DNA of 64,000 nucleotides, taken from assembly GCF_008727715.1 (NCBI RefSeq), contig NZ_CP044217.1:229639-293638 (forward strand), given 5' to 3'. The translations under genes were made by a program, and so were the position numbers. Origin of the DNA: Mesorhizobium terrae (GTDB lineage: Bacteria > Pseudomonadota > Alphaproteobacteria > Rhizobiales > Rhizobiaceae). Below the pieces are notes generated by a model. It saw only the letters and a list, made by a program, of their open reading frames with translations. It had not been told where the DNA came from and ran no database searches. Below are positions 25,151 through 32,897 of this stretch, one piece after another; positions within the stretch are counted from its first letter, which is position 1, and every line of letters begins with the position of its first letter.

Positions 25151-26356
25151 TCATCCTGCCATCCTCGCAGTGGAACCGTTCGATTTGAACGCCGCCATCA
25201 GCATCGGCCCGACGGTGAACTCCCCTGCCCTTGCCTTTTCGGTAAGCGCCCGCAGGTAGCCGCCAGCCGAATTGATGTGCTGAGCGCGCTGCAGGATACA
25301 GGCAACGACGATCGCCGCGGTTTCCGGCCCCATGACATGGCAGGCATCCTCATACGCCGATGGCGAGACCCCCAGATACCCCCTCACCTGGGCGGCGACG
25401 GCCATTAAATCTCGCCAACTCCCGATCCCGTCGGCGGCGTAGTCGATGATTTCTGGGCAAGCCTTCAGCACAAATCCAAGCGGATAGCCTTTCGGCGGCT
25501 TCTGCGGTTCTCGTCTAGGCTCGACCGTCGCCCCGCTTTTTTCGAAAGCAGGTTCAAATTCAAGAAGAGAGTCGGTATTTGAATCAGACTGCTGCCGCTC
25601 AGTTCGATCGTCATTGCCGATTGAATCTTCGACATTCATGTGAGAATTCAGCAGGATATCGACCTCGTCGCGGATAGCGGCCAGATCACTCACAATCGGC
25701 TCCAGATCAGAGGTGGCCGCGCGGCGCGGAATCGCATCCACAATGGCCCGAAAACGCCTCCAGAGACCGCCCCAGTCGCCTGGAACGTCTTCCTCGACGG
25801 CCGCCTCGATCAGCTTGCTGATGTCCCTGCGGTGCAGCGTGATGCGTTCCCGCATGAGCTTCAGCGCCCGATTACCCGCACGGACTCGCTCTGCGGCCTC
25901 TGAGAATTCGACAGCGCGCACGAGCATAGGTGCTAGTGAGAAACCAAAGGCTTCCTCGAAGGCCCCTCCCCTGCCCTTACGGGCGTATCGTTTGCCGTTG
26001 GGGCTGTCCCGCCGGATGATCAGGCGGTTGTCGACCAAGGCCGCTAGGTGCCGCCGCAAGGTCGGTTCCGACATTCCGTGCGCCCGCAGGATCAACTGCC
26101 GGTTCGACGGGAATACGACCAGGCCGTTTTCCTCCGACAGCTCGTCGTCGGGATAGAACGACAGCAAGGCCGCCAGGACCGCGAGAGCGCGATCGCCTAT
26201 ACCGACGACAGATTTGCCTTCGCAGAGATCTCGGTAAGCCTGCCACTTGTCGACGGCCTTGCCGTGAGGGATCTCATTTGCCTCGTTTTGCGCCGCCAGT
26301 AAGGCAAGCGACATTGGCCGCCGCCCAAAAGGCGTCGTTGCAATGCCCGTTCCCAT
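25151..26356 (-). CDS. repC: RepC replication initiator, 401 aa
   Basis: The sequence follows the RepC pattern: TTPFGRRPMSLALLAAQ, KWQAYRDLCEGKSVVGIGDRALAVLAALLSFYPDDEL, then LVVFPSNRQLILRAHGMSEPTLRRHLAALVDNRLIIRRDSPNGKRYARKG with a winged-helix DNA-binding domain, a variable acidic linker, and a C-terminal PEIIDYAADGIGSWRDLMAVAAQVRGYLGVSPSAYEDA domain. RepC starts replication of repABC plasmids, and the origin normally lies inside repC itself in an AT-richer stretch; here bases 25540-25640 in the linker are the less GC-rich candidate. It is the last gene of repABC, separated from repB by 159 bases that hold a candidate antisense RNA. Confidence 0.95.
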   Translation of the reverse strand: MGTGIATTPFGRRPMSLALLAAQNEANEIPHGKAVDKWQAYRDLCEGKSVVGIGDRALAVLAALLSFYPDDELSEENGLVVFPSNRQLILRAHGMSEPTLRRHLAALVDNRLIIRRDSPNGKRYARKGRGGAFEEAFGFSLAPMLVRAVEFSEAAERVRAGNRALKLMRERITLHRRDISKLIEAAVEEDVPGDWGGLWRRFRAIVDAIPRRAATSDLEPIVSDLAAIRDEVDILLNSHMNVEDSIGNDDRTERQQSDSNTDSLLEFEPAFEKSGATVEPRREPQKPPKGYPLGFVLKACPEIIDYAADGIGSWRDLMAVAAQVRGYLGVSPSAYEDACHVMGPETAAIVVACILQRAQHINSAGGYLRALTEKARAGEFTVGPMLMAAFKSNGSTARMAG

Positions 26357-26454
26357 GTCTTTCCTTCACCCTCTCATTGGGCAAAAGAACTCTGCTCGCC
26401 GAATCGACGCCTAAGACTCTTGACAGTGATTCGCGGAAATGAGATTCTCAGCTT

Positions 26455-26508
26455 GTCCAGAGATGAGAAGGGCTTCCGCGACGGTGACGTTCGGGGGCCT
26501 TTTTCTTT
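26455..26508 (+). ncRNA. candidate counter-transcribed RNA (incA-type) controlling repC
   Basis: The repB-repC spacer on the strand opposite repABC carries TTGACA at 26420-26425, a 17-base spacer and GATTCT at 26443-26448 as a possible promoter. A stem GGCTTCCG / CGGGGGCC (8 pairs, two G-U, 26471-26478 with 26492-26499) follows, then TTTTTCTTTT. This would give an RNA of about 55 nt, the size of the antisense RNAs known in this place in repABC plasmids, where they lower RepC synthesis and set incompatibility. The -10 match is poor, so the start is approximate. Confidence 0.7.
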
Positions 26509-26515
26509 TGCGGTT

Positions 26516-27502
26516 TCAGTTCTCCTGTTTCGACTTCCAATCGGCGTAGAGATCGTCCAGCCGATCTGCTAGATATCTGCCAAAGTCAGCGTCGGAACCT
26601 GACGCCTTCAGCGAAAGCACGAGCGCCTTGCCGTTGTCTTTGACCTGAGCGGCGACCTTGGTGCCCGTTGGTTTCCATTGTGGGGCGGCGGTCTCTGCCT
26701 TCGGCTTCTTGTTCGCCGCTGCCAAAACTGCCATGAAGCGCTCGTCCGAGCTCAGGGTTTCGAAATTGGCCTTCTGAATCGCTTCCTTGACGGCCAACAG
26801 CGCCTTCCCGTCTGCAAGCTTGTCAGCGACCTCCATCCAGCGGCGCCGACCTGCAGACGGTGCGGAGCCAACGGCCCTGACGATGGAGACGGGGATAGCC
26901 TTGGCAACAGACAACAGTTTCGACAGCTCTGTTTTGTCCGTCGACAACGCTTCCATAATGACGTCTCGCTTGAAGCCGTGGTTCTCAAGTGACGCAGCAA
27001 AGGCCGCTCTCTCGATGTAGCTCAAATCCCTACGCGCCGTGTTCTCGACACCCTGCGCAACGATGAGTTGATCATCCGTCATAGGGCGGACAACCGCCCT
27101 CACCTTCAGCTTGAGATATCGAGCGGCATTCAGCCTTCTATGGCCGTAGGCTACTTGGTAACGGCCTTCAAGATCGGGATGCTGCCGGACAAGGATCGGA
27201 ACCTCCTGCCCGTTGTTCTGGATGGATTGAACGAGTTCATCGTCTTTGCTTGCTTCGACGTCAAATCGGTCTCGAATGAACGAACCATCGATCAGAGCCG
27301 GATCGAGTTCGACGACCCTCTCTCCCGAAGCAAGGGCTTCTTGCAGGGCCTTCGTCTCCTGATCCATGCGATCGAGGGCCAAGCCCATGGTCCGAACAGG
27401 GCCAGCAAGAACTCTACCGCCCTCGCCTTCCTCAAAGTTGGCCGCGGCCAACTCCCGGCTTGTGTCGGCAAAAATGCCCGTCAATTTATCTCGTCTGCTC
27501 AT
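26516..27502 (-). CDS. repB: RepB partition protein (ParB family), 328 aa
   Basis: The ParB signature is clear: DDELVQSIQNNGQEVPILVRQHPDLEGRYQVAYGHRRLNAARYLKLKVRAVVRPM, then DQLIVAQGVENTARRDLSYIERAAFAASLENHGFKRDVI and the helix-turn-helix region. RepB binds parS and is needed with RepA for segregation. I start it at the ATG at 27502, which overlaps the repA stop by four bases (ATGA) as usual in repABC operons; an ATG four codons earlier is less likely. A parS-like palindrome lies inside the gene at 27436-27453. The protein is of normal length for the family and shows no lesion. Confidence 0.95.
   Translation of the reverse strand: MSRRDKLTGIFADTSRELAAANFEEGEGGRVLAGPVRTMGLALDRMDQETKALQEALASGERVVELDPALIDGSFIRDRFDVEASKDDELVQSIQNNGQEVPILVRQHPDLEGRYQVAYGHRRLNAARYLKLKVRAVVRPMTDDQLIVAQGVENTARRDLSYIERAAFAASLENHGFKRDVIMEALSTDKTELSKLLSVAKAIPVSIVRAVGSAPSAGRRRWMEVADKLADGKALLAVKEAIQKANFETLSSDERFMAVLAAANKKPKAETAAPQWKPTGTKVAAQVKDNGKALVLSLKASGSDADFGRYLADRLDDLYADWKSKQEN
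27436..27453. repeat. parS-like palindrome inside repB
   Basis: The perfect palindrome GTTGGCCGCGGCCAAC, extended by A and T to 18 bp, fits the rhizobial parS consensus GTTNNNNGCNNNNAAC bound by RepB. It encodes part of ELAAANFEE near the RepB N-terminus. Two further copies lie upstream of repA. Confidence 0.8.
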
Positions 27503-28710
27503 GAGCGCCCCCACACGCGCATCATGCCGTTCAGGATTTCCCCATTCACAGCGTCGAGGGATTCAATTACGCGATCATAGGTCGAGCGGCGGACCTGGCC
27601 ACGCTCGATCTCGTAAAGGGTCTGCTTAGTAAGACCTGCATCTGCGATCGCCGTGGACTTCAGGACAGTGGCGGCGAGGACTTCGTCGCCGAAAAGACTA
27701 CGGAGAAGCCCAACAATCTGAGCCTGCGGACCGTCATGCGGTTCGTGACGAGTGACCACGTAGCGGATGAAATCGTGGTTGAGATCACCGCCGGCTCTAC
27801 GGACAACCGACAGCAAGTCTGACGTCATCAATAGAAACTGCGACATCGATGCGACGTCGACCATCTGCGGGTGGATGGTGATCAGAAGACTAGTGGCAGC
27901 GCAAACTGCGCCCAAAGTCAGGTAGCCGAGTTGCGGCGGGCAATCGATGACGACAACATCATAGTTAGCCTCAACCTCGGCGATGGCGTTGCCGACACGC
28001 TTGAAGAATATATCCTGATTGCTGGTCTTCCGCTCAATTAGCGCGGTAGGCGTCTCGTGCTCGAACTCCATCAGTTCTAGATTACCTGGAACGAGGTCGA
28101 GCCCTGCGAAGTATGTCTTGCGGACGATCTCCTTCAGCGGTCGCCGCTTGTCGTCGTAGCGGATCGCACCATACAGCGTGTCACCTTCCTGCAGGTCAAA
28201 TTCTGGCTGAACGCCGAGCATAGAGGACAGCGAGGCCTGAGGGTCGAGGTCGATGGCCAGAACACGATATCCTTGCAGAGCCAGAAACTGAGCAAGGTAA
28301 ACTGTCGTCGTCGTCTTTGCCGATCCACCCTTAAAGTTGGCAACGGCAATCGTCTGCAACTTTTCTCCCCGCCGACGCCACGGAAGGTGAGAGACCGCGT
28401 CCTTCGGCTTAACGGCAGCGATGTGATGACGGAGTTCGTTAATCTGCTCGAGTGTGTAGGAGCGCCGTCCGGTGGCCGACACGTCAGGCGAGGGGCCTTT
28501 GCCATCGAGCGATAGCTGGCGGAGATACCCGTCGGACACTCCCAGGAGCTGCGCGGCTTCCCCAGACGTGAAAGTCTTCATGGACTTCTGAGACGACGGC
28601 GGGAAAAGACGCTCTCCGAGCAACTGCAGCTGTTTAGACAACTGTCGCGCATGCTGAGCGATGCGGGCGTCCGACGAAACGGCCGTTGATACGTTTGAAT
28701 TCTGCAACAT
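27499..28710 (-). CDS. repA: RepA partition ATPase (ParA family), 403 aa
   Basis: An N-terminal helix-turn-helix (TFTSGEAAQLLGVSDGYLRQLSLDGKGP) is followed by the deviant Walker A motif NFKGGSAKTTTT at about residues 125-136, the switch LAIDLDPQASLSSMLG, and YDVVVIDCPPQLGYLTLGAV. This is a full-length repABC-type RepA, which moves plasmid copies apart with RepB and represses the operon. It is the first gene of the operon. GGGA lies 8 bases before the ATG at 28710. A long inverted repeat (28721-28767) directly upstream is a likely autoregulatory operator. Confidence 0.95.
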   Translation of the reverse strand: MLQNSNVSTAVSSDARIAQHARQLSKQLQLLGERLFPPSSQKSMKTFTSGEAAQLLGVSDGYLRQLSLDGKGPSPDVSATGRRSYTLEQINELRHHIAAVKPKDAVSHLPWRRRGEKLQTIAVANFKGGSAKTTTTVYLAQFLALQGYRVLAIDLDPQASLSSMLGVQPEFDLQEGDTLYGAIRYDDKRRPLKEIVRKTYFAGLDLVPGNLELMEFEHETPTALIERKTSNQDIFFKRVGNAIAEVEANYDVVVIDCPPQLGYLTLGAVCAATSLLITIHPQMVDVASMSQFLLMTSDLLSVVRRAGGDLNHDFIRYVVTRHEPHDGPQAQIVGLLRSLFGDEVLAATVLKSTAIADAGLTKQTLYEIERGQVRRSTYDRVIESLDAVNGEILNGMMRVWGRS

Positions 28711-28720
28711 CGATTTTCCC

Positions 28721-28767
28721 TTTCGATGCGCTTTTTAGGCCGCAGATGCTAAAAAAGCGTATCGAAA
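28721..28767 (-). promoter_or_regulatory. long inverted repeat upstream of repA, probable repABC operator
   Basis: The arms TTTCGATGCGCTTTTTAG (28721-28738) and CTAAAAAAGCGTATCGAAA (28749-28767) pair almost completely around a 10-base centre. The nearer arm begins 11 bases before the repA ATG. Size and position fit binding by RepA or RepA-RepB for autorepression; the repeat could also fold in the repA mRNA leader. Confidence 0.6.
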
Positions 28768-28834
28768 ATGACATGATTCGGTAACCATGCCAAGAACCCT
28801 TTGAAATCAAGGGGATCCGTCAGGCATCTGAGCA

Positions 28835-28854
28835 AAGTTGGCCGCGGCCAACTT
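28835..28854. repeat. parS-like palindrome upstream of repA, copy 2
   Basis: A perfect 20-bp palindrome with the core GTTGGCCGCGGCCAAC, 125 bases upstream of repA. The core is identical to those at 27436 and 28900. Confidence 0.85.
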
Positions 28855-28899
28855 GCGGAACGGACGACTCACCCAACGAGATGACAACAATAAGGACAG

Positions 28900-28917
28900 A
28901 GTTGGCCGCGGCCAACT
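28900..28917. repeat. parS-like palindrome upstream of repA, copy 3
   Basis: A perfect 18-bp palindrome with the same core, 45 bases from copy 2. Together the two upstream copies form a probable centromere cluster for RepB. Confidence 0.85.
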
Positions 28918-29019
28918 TATATCGGAGCCCCACAAAGGGCGGTTCAAGCGAAGCAACTTGGAATCACAGACACCAGCAAAGAGCCCGGCAGCCTTCGACA
29001 CCAGAGAAGGAATTCACGC

Positions 29020-29187
29020 ATGTCAAGCATGGCCGCCGACATCATTTACCTAGCGGAGCACCGCGGATCGAACCCGGCATCGAGCACTTCAGGCAGCATC
29101 TGGCTGACCGGAAGGCCTTTCAAAACGAATACGAACCCGAATGCGCAGCGCGTTCGATGTCGTGAAAACCGCCGCCGCCGTAGGTGA
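29020..29187 (+). CDS. small hypothetical protein upstream of repABC, 55 aa
   Basis: The ORF starts MSSMAADIIYLAEHRGSNPAS and ends in a run of arginines. AAGGA lies 9 bases before the ATG. The MAADIIYLAEHR start resembles short conserved ORFs I have seen in rhizobial genomes, but the second half looks random. Its TGA overlaps the ATG of the next small ORF (TGATG). It is divergent from repA. No function can be given and it may be a truncated gene. Confidence 0.4.
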   Translation: MSSMAADIIYLAEHRGSNPASSTSGSIWLTGRPFKTNTNPNAQRVRCRENRRRRR

Positions 29188-29375
29188 TGGATCACCTGCC
29201 CTACGAGGAATTCGAGTATTGGCTGGCCGACCGGATCAAAAAGCGCGGCCTGATGCGTACCGCACGGCGGCGACGTCAGAGTATTGCTCCTGGGATGACC
29301 ACCGCCCAACCCGCTGCGCATAGTTCTATCTCTTGCGCTTCGGTTGCCTGCTCGCCGGTTGGGACGCGGCTATAG
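29187..29375 (+). CDS. small hypothetical protein, 62 aa
   Basis: MDHLPYEEFEYWLADRIKKRGLMRTARRRRQSIAPGM gives a credible first half with an acidic helix followed by a basic patch; the last 25 residues are Ser/Ala/Cys-rich and may be out-of-frame tail. The start overlaps the previous ORF's stop, suggesting coupled translation. No family recognised. Either a short DNA-binding protein or the 5' part of a decayed gene. Confidence 0.35.
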   Translation: MDHLPYEEFEYWLADRIKKRGLMRTARRRRQSIAPGMTTAQPAAHSSISCASVACSPVGTRL

Positions 29376-29576
29376 CCGATTAGGCGCCCCTGCCATCCAC
29401 TGGAAGTTCGACTTTGCGTGTCCGACGCCATGCGAGTCTCTTCCGGGCCGCGGCTTGCCCAAACTACAAATACAAGGGAGAAGAGCGAAGGTCTCTCGAA
29501 GGCTGACCCGCCGTCGCTCGACCGTAAGCGAAGGCAACTTGTGTCGTTGGGCCGAAGAGACTAACTTAAAAGCACT

Positions 29577-29840
29577 ATGAATACGCATTTGGCTTCAGTT
29601 CTGACGACCGTGAACGCACCCTACAGTGATCAGCTGGACGGGGCGGCACTGGCGCATTGCCTTGCGGACCTCGACTTGGCCAAACAACATCCGGGCCATG
29701 TCAGTGCGTTTTTCAGCGAGGTTCCCCTCGCACAGCAGGTCGAGTTCGCCGCTGCCCACGACCTTGCGGTCCCCGCCCTGAAGGCCTTTGCCGTCGAGTT
29801 CTCTGCCTGGTCCGGCGAGAGCTACCCGCTCGCTGCGTAA
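29577..29840 (+). CDS. conserved partner gene of an AbiEii-type toxin, 87 aa
   Basis: MNTHLASVLTTVNAPYSDQLDGAALAHCLADLDLAKQHPGHVSAFFSEVPLAQQVEFAAAHDLAVPALKAFAVEFSAWSGESYPLAA is a small Ala-rich helical protein. Its TAA overlaps the ATG of the nucleotidyltransferase gene by one base, so the two form an operon; similar small ORFs precede this toxin class in related genomes as far as I recall. It may act as the cognate antitoxin or chaperone. It lacks the winged-helix domain of the classical AbiEi antitoxin. No ribosome binding site is obvious at 29577. Confidence 0.55.
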   Translation: MNTHLASVLTTVNAPYSDQLDGAALAHCLADLDLAKQHPGHVSAFFSEVPLAQQVEFAAAHDLAVPALKAFAVEFSAWSGESYPLAA

Positions 29841-30532
29841 TGGCCAAAAGCAAAACCCGGTGCCCGTCCGAATGGCGACAGCTTTTCCGCATCGCAGTCG
29901 ACCTCATCGACTAGCTCCGCGCAAAGGTGGGTGGTTACGACTTCGAATGGTCGTTTGGCGGCGGCACAGCCATGATGATCCAGATCGCCCATCGCGAAAG
30001 CCATGATATCGATATTTTTCTCGATGACCCTCAATTGCTCGGGTTTATCGACCCGTCCAGAAGCGGCTTGCACTTCAACATAGCGCCGACTGACTATCTG
30101 GGCGATGGGCTTCACTTTCAGAAATTCGCTTTCGAGGACATCGGCGAGATCGATTTCATCGTTGCCGGGCCGCTGACAGAAGCCCCTTTCGTGACACGGG
30201 AAGTGGAGGGTAGGGCGGTGCGGCTCGAGACGATCCCCGAGATCATCGCCAAGAAGGTCTACTATCGGGGATCTGAAGCCAAGCCACGGGACATTTTCGA
30301 CATCGCCGCCGCTGCTCGTTCGCATCTCGGAGACATGGTCAATGCCCTGCACGCGTTCCCGGTGCAGGTTTCCCGGACGAAGGCGCAGCTGGAAAAGTTG
30401 AATCCGGAATTTGTCCGCCTCACCATTGCACAGCTAATGATCATGCCGGACTACGAGGCATCGGCCGCCGATAGTCTGGACACGGCACTGGCTGTGCTCG
30501 ACGAGGTGCTGGTATCGCCCGCAACGCGCTAA
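29840..30532 (+). pseudogene. AbiEii/AbiGii-type nucleotidyltransferase toxin with premature stop
   Basis: The frame reads MAKSKTRCPSEWRQLFRIAVDLID, then a TAG at 29912-29914, and continues without a shift as LRAKVGGYDFEWSFGGGTAMMIQIAHRESHDIDIFLDDPQLLGFI...ETIPEIIAKKVYYRGSEAKPRDIFDIAAAA. GGGTA and HDIDIF are the nucleotidyltransferase motifs (G-G-T, D-x-D). The TAG stands where a Q is expected (CAG to TAG, a C-to-T change). The remaining 206 codons are undamaged, so the mutation is recent. These enzymes act as toxins in abortive infection and plasmid-addiction modules. Reinitiation at the ATG codons near 29970 would delete only the first helices but also part of the active-site region. Confidence 0.85.
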
Positions 30533-30583
30533 CCGCCTCGCACTTCGCCCAGCAATCCAAACGGGCAGGGGAGGGGGCTTTTC

Positions 30584-31864
30584 TTAGAGCCCCGACGCCT
30601 TGGTGAGATTGACGCGGAAACGATCGCGACGCCGCTGATATTTTCGCGTCATCTCCGCGCTCGCGTGGCCGAGCTGCTTCTGGACGTAACGCTCGTCGAC
30701 CTCGGCCGAGGAGGCAAGGCCGGCGCGCAGCGAATGGCCGGCAAACACCACGCCGCGTTCGCCTTCGGGCAGATCGCCGCGCACGCCGGCCGCCAGCACT
30801 GTGCGTTTGACGAGCCGGGCGACCTCCTGGTCGTTGAGCCGGTCGGCGCCGACCGCTTTTCCCTGGCCAGTGACGCGCCGAAACAGCGGGCCATGCGCGA
30901 TACGGGCGAGCTTGAGCCAGGTCTCCAGCGCCACGACAGGGCAGGTGGCGTCGGACGAGCCGCGCCCGACCTCGACCTCGCGCCATCCGGTCTTACCGCG
31001 CAGGCGCAACAGCATGCCCTTGTCGAGGATTTCCACCCAGCCCGAAGCATCCTCGGTCTGGTCGCGGCCGACATCGAGCCCGACGACCTCGGAGCGGCGC
31101 AGGCCGCCGGCAAAGCCGAGCAGCAGCATCGCGCGATCGCGCAGGCCACGCAGGGTGCCGCGGTCGAGTGTTTCGAGCATGGCGATCAGATCCTCGGGCA
31201 GCACCGCTTCCTTCTGGCGGGGCGGGGCGGCGTGCTTGTTGCGGATACCGGCCATGACGGTGGCGATGGCGCGGTCTTTCCTGTCGAGCGGCTGGCCGCG
31301 CTGCGAAAAATTCCAGGTTAGCGCCGAGAGCCGGCGCTCGATCGTCGCCACGGATTTCTTGTCCCCTGAGACAGTGTCTGTTGCGCTGCCGGAGGCAAGC
31401 GCGGTGATGTAGAGTCCCACCGCCTGAGGATCGGGCGGCAGCGTCGCAAACCCCTGGCGCCGGCACCAGGAGGAAAAATGCTTCCAGTCGGAGGCGTAGG
31501 CGCGGCGTGTGTTGCCTGAGCTCGCCGCCTCGACATAGTCGCGAGCCCGATCGGCCAGCGCGTCGAGATGCGCCGGCAGGCGCGGGGCCGAGACGACCGG
31601 AAGGGCAGGGGAGGGGGCTTGGGCCGGCGGCACATCCGGCGCGCGACCCATCTCCAGGACGACGTCGACGATGTCGGGCAGATCGTCGGCGACCGGCACG
31701 TCGTCCTCGGCCGAAGCCGCCGGCGTAGTTTGGTCGACACCAGCGGGCGTTTCCTGTGATCGAGCGGAGCCGTGCCGAGTGCGATTTTCGGGGTTTTGCT
31801 CGACGAGAGAGGCCATTTCGTCAGTAGAGCAGATAACGACGGATAATGCAATTTTATCGATCAT
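30584..31864 (-). CDS. tyrosine recombinase/integrase, up to 426 aa
   Basis: The catalytic domain carries the tyrosine-recombinase residues: R in FAGGLRRSEVVGLDV, HSLRAG (HxxR), and LGHASAEMTRKYQRR with the second His and nucleophilic Tyr. The core-binding domain is SSGNTRRAYASDWKHFSSWCRRQGFATLP. The first 90 residues are a Pro/Asp-rich linker. Start is either the ATG at 31864 or the one at 31816 (MASLVEQN); neither has a clear ribosome binding site. It is divergent from DUF1403-scpB with 77 bases between. On rhizobial plasmids such recombinases often act as resolvases or mediate integration; no att site was identified. Confidence 0.88.
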   Translation of the reverse strand: MIDKIALSVVICSTDEMASLVEQNPENRTRHGSARSQETPAGVDQTTPAASAEDDVPVADDLPDIVDVVLEMGRAPDVPPAQAPSPALPVVSAPRLPAHLDALADRARDYVEAASSGNTRRAYASDWKHFSSWCRRQGFATLPPDPQAVGLYITALASGSATDTVSGDKKSVATIERRLSALTWNFSQRGQPLDRKDRAIATVMAGIRNKHAAPPRQKEAVLPEDLIAMLETLDRGTLRGLRDRAMLLLGFAGGLRRSEVVGLDVGRDQTEDASGWVEILDKGMLLRLRGKTGWREVEVGRGSSDATCPVVALETWLKLARIAHGPLFRRVTGQGKAVGADRLNDQEVARLVKRTVLAAGVRGDLPEGERGVVFAGHSLRAGLASSAEVDERYVQKQLGHASAEMTRKYQRRRDRFRVNLTKASGL

Positions 31865-31941
31865 TTTATCACATCGACATGCCGTGCGGATAGAGGCGTT
31901 TTCGCTCGCATAAACCGCACATCGCGTTTACGCTGTCCGCG

Positions 31942-32895
31942 ATGAGTCGGCAGCCTACACCCGCCTTGCAAACCTCCTGCCCGGTTCCCCGCGCGCCGGC
32001 GTGGGCGACGCCGCGCGGCCGTAGCGAGAATCCGGTCGAGGCCGCCTTCATGGCCGGCAGTGCCTTGAACTCGCTCGACAATCTCGTAAGGGCAGAGCCC
32101 GAATGGAGCGCCGCGTGGCGGCATCGACTGGCGCTGAAAGCCGCAGCCGCATGCGTGACGCTGATCGGCCGTAGCGAGGATGAAGCGGCCTTGCGGGACG
32201 CCTGGTTGCTGCGCCACACCGGCGACGAGCCAGGCCCTGCCGGCAACGTGCTCGCCGCATGGCGGCGTCTCGCCGGGCGCTCGCTGCCGCCGAGCGTTGA
32301 GGAATTGCGGACGGTCGTCGCCCTGCTCGGCGTCGGCTGGTCGGACGGTTTTTGCAACCTGATCGACGTCACAAGGGAAGAGGTGCGCAGCGGCGCGCCA
32401 GCCCCGGTCGTCGCCGCGCGCACCGCCGCCGCCGTCATGCGGGAGGACCGACAAGCCGAAATTTTTTCCTGGTGGCTGGCCGATTGCGCGCTGTCGTGGC
32501 GCATGGGCTGGACGCATGCCGTGCCGATCCTCGGTCTTCAGATTCATGCGCCGCAGCTGCGTTCAGGCTTTGAAGGCCGGCGCGCGCGACCGGGCGGCGA
32601 CGGGTTCGAGCGGGCCGCCTTCATTGCCGCGGCCCTCGGCGCCGCCGATGCCTGCCGCCTCGCGGCGGATATGGCGGCGCAGGCCGAACGGCTGCGGGCG
32701 GCCGTGCCAAAACTGCGGTCGAAGGCGGCCGGCGAGGTCGTCGACCAGCTGCGCGGCGACGATGCGGTATCGGGAACGTTGACCACCAAAAACCTGTCGC
32801 GCTGGGCCAGCCGGCGCCTGTTCGATCGGCTGCAAACACTCGGCGCCGTGCGTGAGCTGTCCGGCCGCCCGGCCTTCCGCATCTACGGGCTGTGA
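31942..32895 (+). CDS. DUF1403 family protein, 317 aa
   Basis: The N-terminal PVEAAFMAGSALNSLDNLVRAEPEWSAAWRHRLALKAAAA and middle WLLRHTGDEPGPAGNVLAAWRRLAGR...VGWSDGFCNLIDV are hallmarks of DUF1403, a family of unknown function mostly on alphaproteobacterial plasmids. The C-terminus (SRWASRRLFDRLQTLGAVRELSGRPAFRIYGL) resembles a winged-helix fold. It is the first gene of an operon with scpB: its TGA lies three bases before the scpB ATG. The constant pairing with ScpB suggests a role in plasmid segregation or as a kleisin-like partner, but that is inference. A fragment of a second DUF1403 gene lies at 24420-24564. Confidence 0.85.
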   Translation: MSRQPTPALQTSCPVPRAPAWATPRGRSENPVEAAFMAGSALNSLDNLVRAEPEWSAAWRHRLALKAAAACVTLIGRSEDEAALRDAWLLRHTGDEPGPAGNVLAAWRRLAGRSLPPSVEELRTVVALLGVGWSDGFCNLIDVTREEVRSGAPAPVVAARTAAAVMREDRQAEIFSWWLADCALSWRMGWTHAVPILGLQIHAPQLRSGFEGRRARPGGDGFERAAFIAAALGAADACRLAADMAAQAERLRAAVPKLRSKAAGEVVDQLRGDDAVSGTLTTKNLSRWASRRLFDRLQTLGAVRELSGRPAFRIYGL

Positions 32896-32897
32896 CC

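Noticed and set aside
30560-31622. An 18-base G-rich sequence (GGGCAGGGGAGGGGGCTT) present at about 30563 and again at about 31603, considered as integrase core sites
   Set aside because: One copy lies inside the integrase coding sequence for its Pro/Ala linker, and nothing else suggests an attachment site; related CCCCTCCCCTGCCC strings also occur in repC.
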